Positions 62,066 through 64,000 of a stretch of 64,000 nt of DNA are shown here, piece after piece. The translations under genes were made by a program, and so were the position numbers. Source of the DNA: Salvelinus alpinus (taxonomy: Eukaryota > Chordata > Actinopteri > Salmoniformes > Salmonidae); contig NC_092092.1 of assembly GCF_045679555.1 (NCBI RefSeq), positions 9,502,997 to 9,566,996 on the forward strand, in the 5' to 3' direction. Below the pieces are notes generated by a model. That model made no database searches. It was given only the letters and a program-made list of their open reading frames with translations, and was not told where the DNA came from. The first letter of the stretch is position 1. Each line of letters starts with the position of its first letter.

Positions 62066-62560
62066 AAACTTCTGTGGTGGAAATCCAACACCAGGGACAC
62101 CTGAAGCCAATCTTAAAATGAATCACTCTTTATTATCAGCAAGCTGGAGAGGTTACAACAAACTCTGCACACCGTACAGGTCTATCAGTGCTCCCTTGGG
62201 GCGGTCCCAGCAGGTCTCTTATACATGGCTATACACAGACAAGGTTTATTTGCATGATTTAGCATAATTAATTCATCACTACCGGTGGCTCGCACATGTG
62301 ACTGACCAATACCTCTCTCTCTCTCTCTCCAAGTTGAGACTTGAAACTGAGACACCTCGGTTCCCATAGCAACATTCTGGGCGTACTGCCAAGTTGAGGA
62401 ACAGTGATAGTGAGGATTCCTCCACACACGATCAGTCAGTCACCTGCATGAACCTTTCTAATTAGTTATTAGAAAGTAGCATGATGCATAAACATAATAT
62501 TTCCCTCACACAGCTCAATGTACAGTATGTCAACCAATCAGCTGAGCAGCTTGGCTTGCT
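62066..62560 (-). mobile_element. Possible solo LTR
   Basis: About 500 bp with no coding frame interrupts the LINE. On the minus strand it contains AATAAAGAGTG, a polyadenylation-like signal, near its far end. A CT-rich run lies in the middle. The ends and target duplication are not resolved, so another element class is possible. Confidence 0.3.
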
Positions 62561-62845
62561 TGACACCTATTTTGCATAATTTCTTTTAACCTTACCATTT
62601 TTTTTATTGATCATCAATCCAGGGGGCTCTAACAATTCTCAAAGTTAGTTTCTTAACAGGTGTATGCTTGGCAACAATTGGGATTAATAATTTTACAAAT
62701 ACTTCTAGTGCTGCATCTGGATTCACTTCCTCGTACACATCAGACCAACATGTCTTATTTACATCTTCAACAAAAGAGTACTGTGAAAACATTTTAAATT
62801 ATCTCTTATGAATTACTTTAGGCCCAACCTTTGGCACTTTGGCTT

Positions 62846-64000
62846 ATCAAATCAAATTGTATTGGTCACATACACATGTTTACCAGATGTTATTGCGGGT
62901 GTAGCGAAATGCTTGTGTTTCTAGCTCCAACAGTGCAGTAATATCTAACAATTCTAAAAGTCTAAAAGTAAAAGAATGGAATTAAGAAATATATCAAAAT
63001 ATTAGGACGAGCAATGTCAGAGTGGCATACTGTAGACTAAAATACAGTAGAATAGAATACAGTATATACATAGATGAGTAAAGCAAAAATATGTTAACAT
63101 TATTAAAGTGACTAGTGTCATTATTAAAGTGACTATGTACTGGATATAGGGCAGCAGCCTCTAAAGGTGCAGGATTACAGACTGGCTATTTAACAGTCTG
63201 ATGGCCTTGATGCACCTGTACTGACCTCACCTTCTGGATGATAACGGGGTGAACAGGCAGTGGCTCGGGTGGTTGTTGTCCTTGATTATTTTTTTGTCCT
63301 TCCTGTGACATCAGGTGCTGTAGGTGTCCTGGAGGGCAAGTAGTTTGCCCCCGGTGATGCATAAGACAGACCACCCCACCCTCTGGAGAGCCCTGCGGTT
63401 GCGAGCGGTGCAGTTGCCGTACCAGGTGGTGATACAGCCTGATAGGATGCACTCAATTGTGCATCTGTAAAGGTTTGTGAGGGTTTTAGGTGCCAAGCCA
63501 AATGTCTTCTGCCTCCTGAGGTTGAAGTGGCGCTGTTGTGCCTTCTTCACCCCATTATCTGTGTGGGTGGACAATTTCAGATCATCAGTGATGTGTACAC
63601 CGAGGAACTTGAAGCTTTCCACCTTCTCCACTGCGGTCCCATTGATATGGATAGGGTAGTGCTCCCTCTGCTCCAATCAGCTCCTTTGTTTTCTTGATGT
63701 TGAGTGAGAGGCTAAGTGACTATGCATAGATAATACACAGCTAGTAGTAGCAGTGTAAACACAAAGGGGGTTCAGCAGTGTTATGGTTTGGGGGAAGAAG
63801 CTGTTAAGGAGCCTTTTGGTCCCAGACTTGGTGCTCCAGTACCGCTTGCCATGCAGTAGCAGAGAGAACAGTCTATGACTTGGGTGACTGCCTAGTATAT
63901 AGTATATAGGTTCTGGCTGACTACTGTTGTGTCGTCTGCAAACTTGATGATTGAGTTGGAGGTGTGCATGGCCACGCAGTCATGGGTGAACAGGTAGTAC
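62846..64000 (-). mobile_element. LINE 3' part (jockey/Rex-like), running off the right edge
   Basis: At the right edge the minus strand reads HDCVAMHTSNSIIKFADDTTV (about 63985-63920), the FADD catalytic motif of a reverse transcriptase. A 240-bp break follows, then 63676-63311 with HINGTAVEKVESFKFLGVHI, LRRQKTFGLAPKTLTNLYRC and ILSGCITTWYGNCTARNRRA. The 3' UTR ends near TGTATGTGACCAATACAATT (62850s). Another 3' UTR-like piece (GGGGGAAGAAGCTGTTAAGG, about 63790) lies in the break. It is a different LINE family from 58742-62845. Confidence 0.8.

Larger units (their letters stand above)
58742..62845 (-). mobile_element. LINE of the same family as 40490-44230, with nested insertions
   Basis: Pieces read in order on the minus strand. 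62792-62604 has DVYEEVNPDAALEVFVKLL and RAPWIDDQ. 61206-61024 has VDGSFIAKPFDIANHFNVYF. 59858-59580 has GEVDKLLLFINKDKPPGIDN. 59290-59105 has ARTTMYADDSTLYMSATK (catalytic loop intact). 59068-58742 has KVEEAKLLGIPLDGQLSWSS. Each aligns by eye with the plus-strand copy. Three elements interrupt it: a Tc1 copy (59902-61031), a MITE with a SINE (61276-62032) and an LTR-like segment (62066-62560). Confidence 0.83.

Overview
The window is vertebrate nuclear DNA and almost certainly from a salmonid fish (salmon, trout or charr). The evidence is split genes with GT-AG introns, long dinucleotide tracts, SINEs of the HpaI type, a relative of the salmonid Tc1 element from which Sleeping Beauty was built, several other Tc1-like families, L2/CR1/Rex-like LINEs and palindromic MITEs common in salmonids. 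No bacterial, organellar or CRISPR signal is present. These family assignments come from recognising the sequence, not from a database search.

Three protein-coding genes can be supported. (1) smim36 (+ strand, 16103-16648) is a 181-residue single-pass small membrane protein whose cytoplasmic part carries a run of Pro-Glu-Pro-Ser-Arg hexapeptides. (2) hlf (- strand) is a PAR-bZIP circadian-type transcription factor. All four coding exons are here (36284-36146, 35191-34844, 27992-27781, 24130-23915); phases match at every junction and give 304 residues. (3) stxbp4 (- strand) is represented only by its last two coding exons (50018-49961 and 48315-48168), which together encode a complete WW domain and the C-terminus. 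The order stxbp4-hlf-smim36, with smim36 convergent to the other two, resembles human 17q22 as I remember it. MMD, which I expect between HLF and SMIM36 there, is not visible.

Layout: 1-4652 is a block of three minisatellites. 4653-16000 is intergenic with MITEs, Tc1 remnants, one SINE and microsatellites. 16035-16900 is smim36. 16901-21670 is intergenic repeats ending in a truncated LINE. 21745-36284 is hlf, whose introns 2 and 3 are dominated by two very large minisatellites (about 3.3 kb of a 28-bp unit and about 2.35 kb of a 17-bp unit). 36285-37400 is the hlf upstream region with CRE, E-box and D-box-like motifs. 37780-47800 is intergenic repeats, including a long degenerate LINE. 47810-64000 is the 3' end of stxbp4 and, by inference, its last large intron, filled with nested LINE, SINE and Tc1 insertions.

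Tandem repeats cover roughly a fifth of the window. Nearly all long open frames, including poly-Val/Cys and poly-Thr/His runs and a 553-codon frame, are by-products of repeat periods and are not annotated as genes. I found no clearly new gene system. The most distinctive features are a near-perfect 21-bp hairpin in the hlf 3' UTR, the CAGCTG-bearing minisatellite in hlf intron 2, the hexapeptide expansion in smim36, and a SINE sitting exactly at a truncated Tc1/LINE junction.
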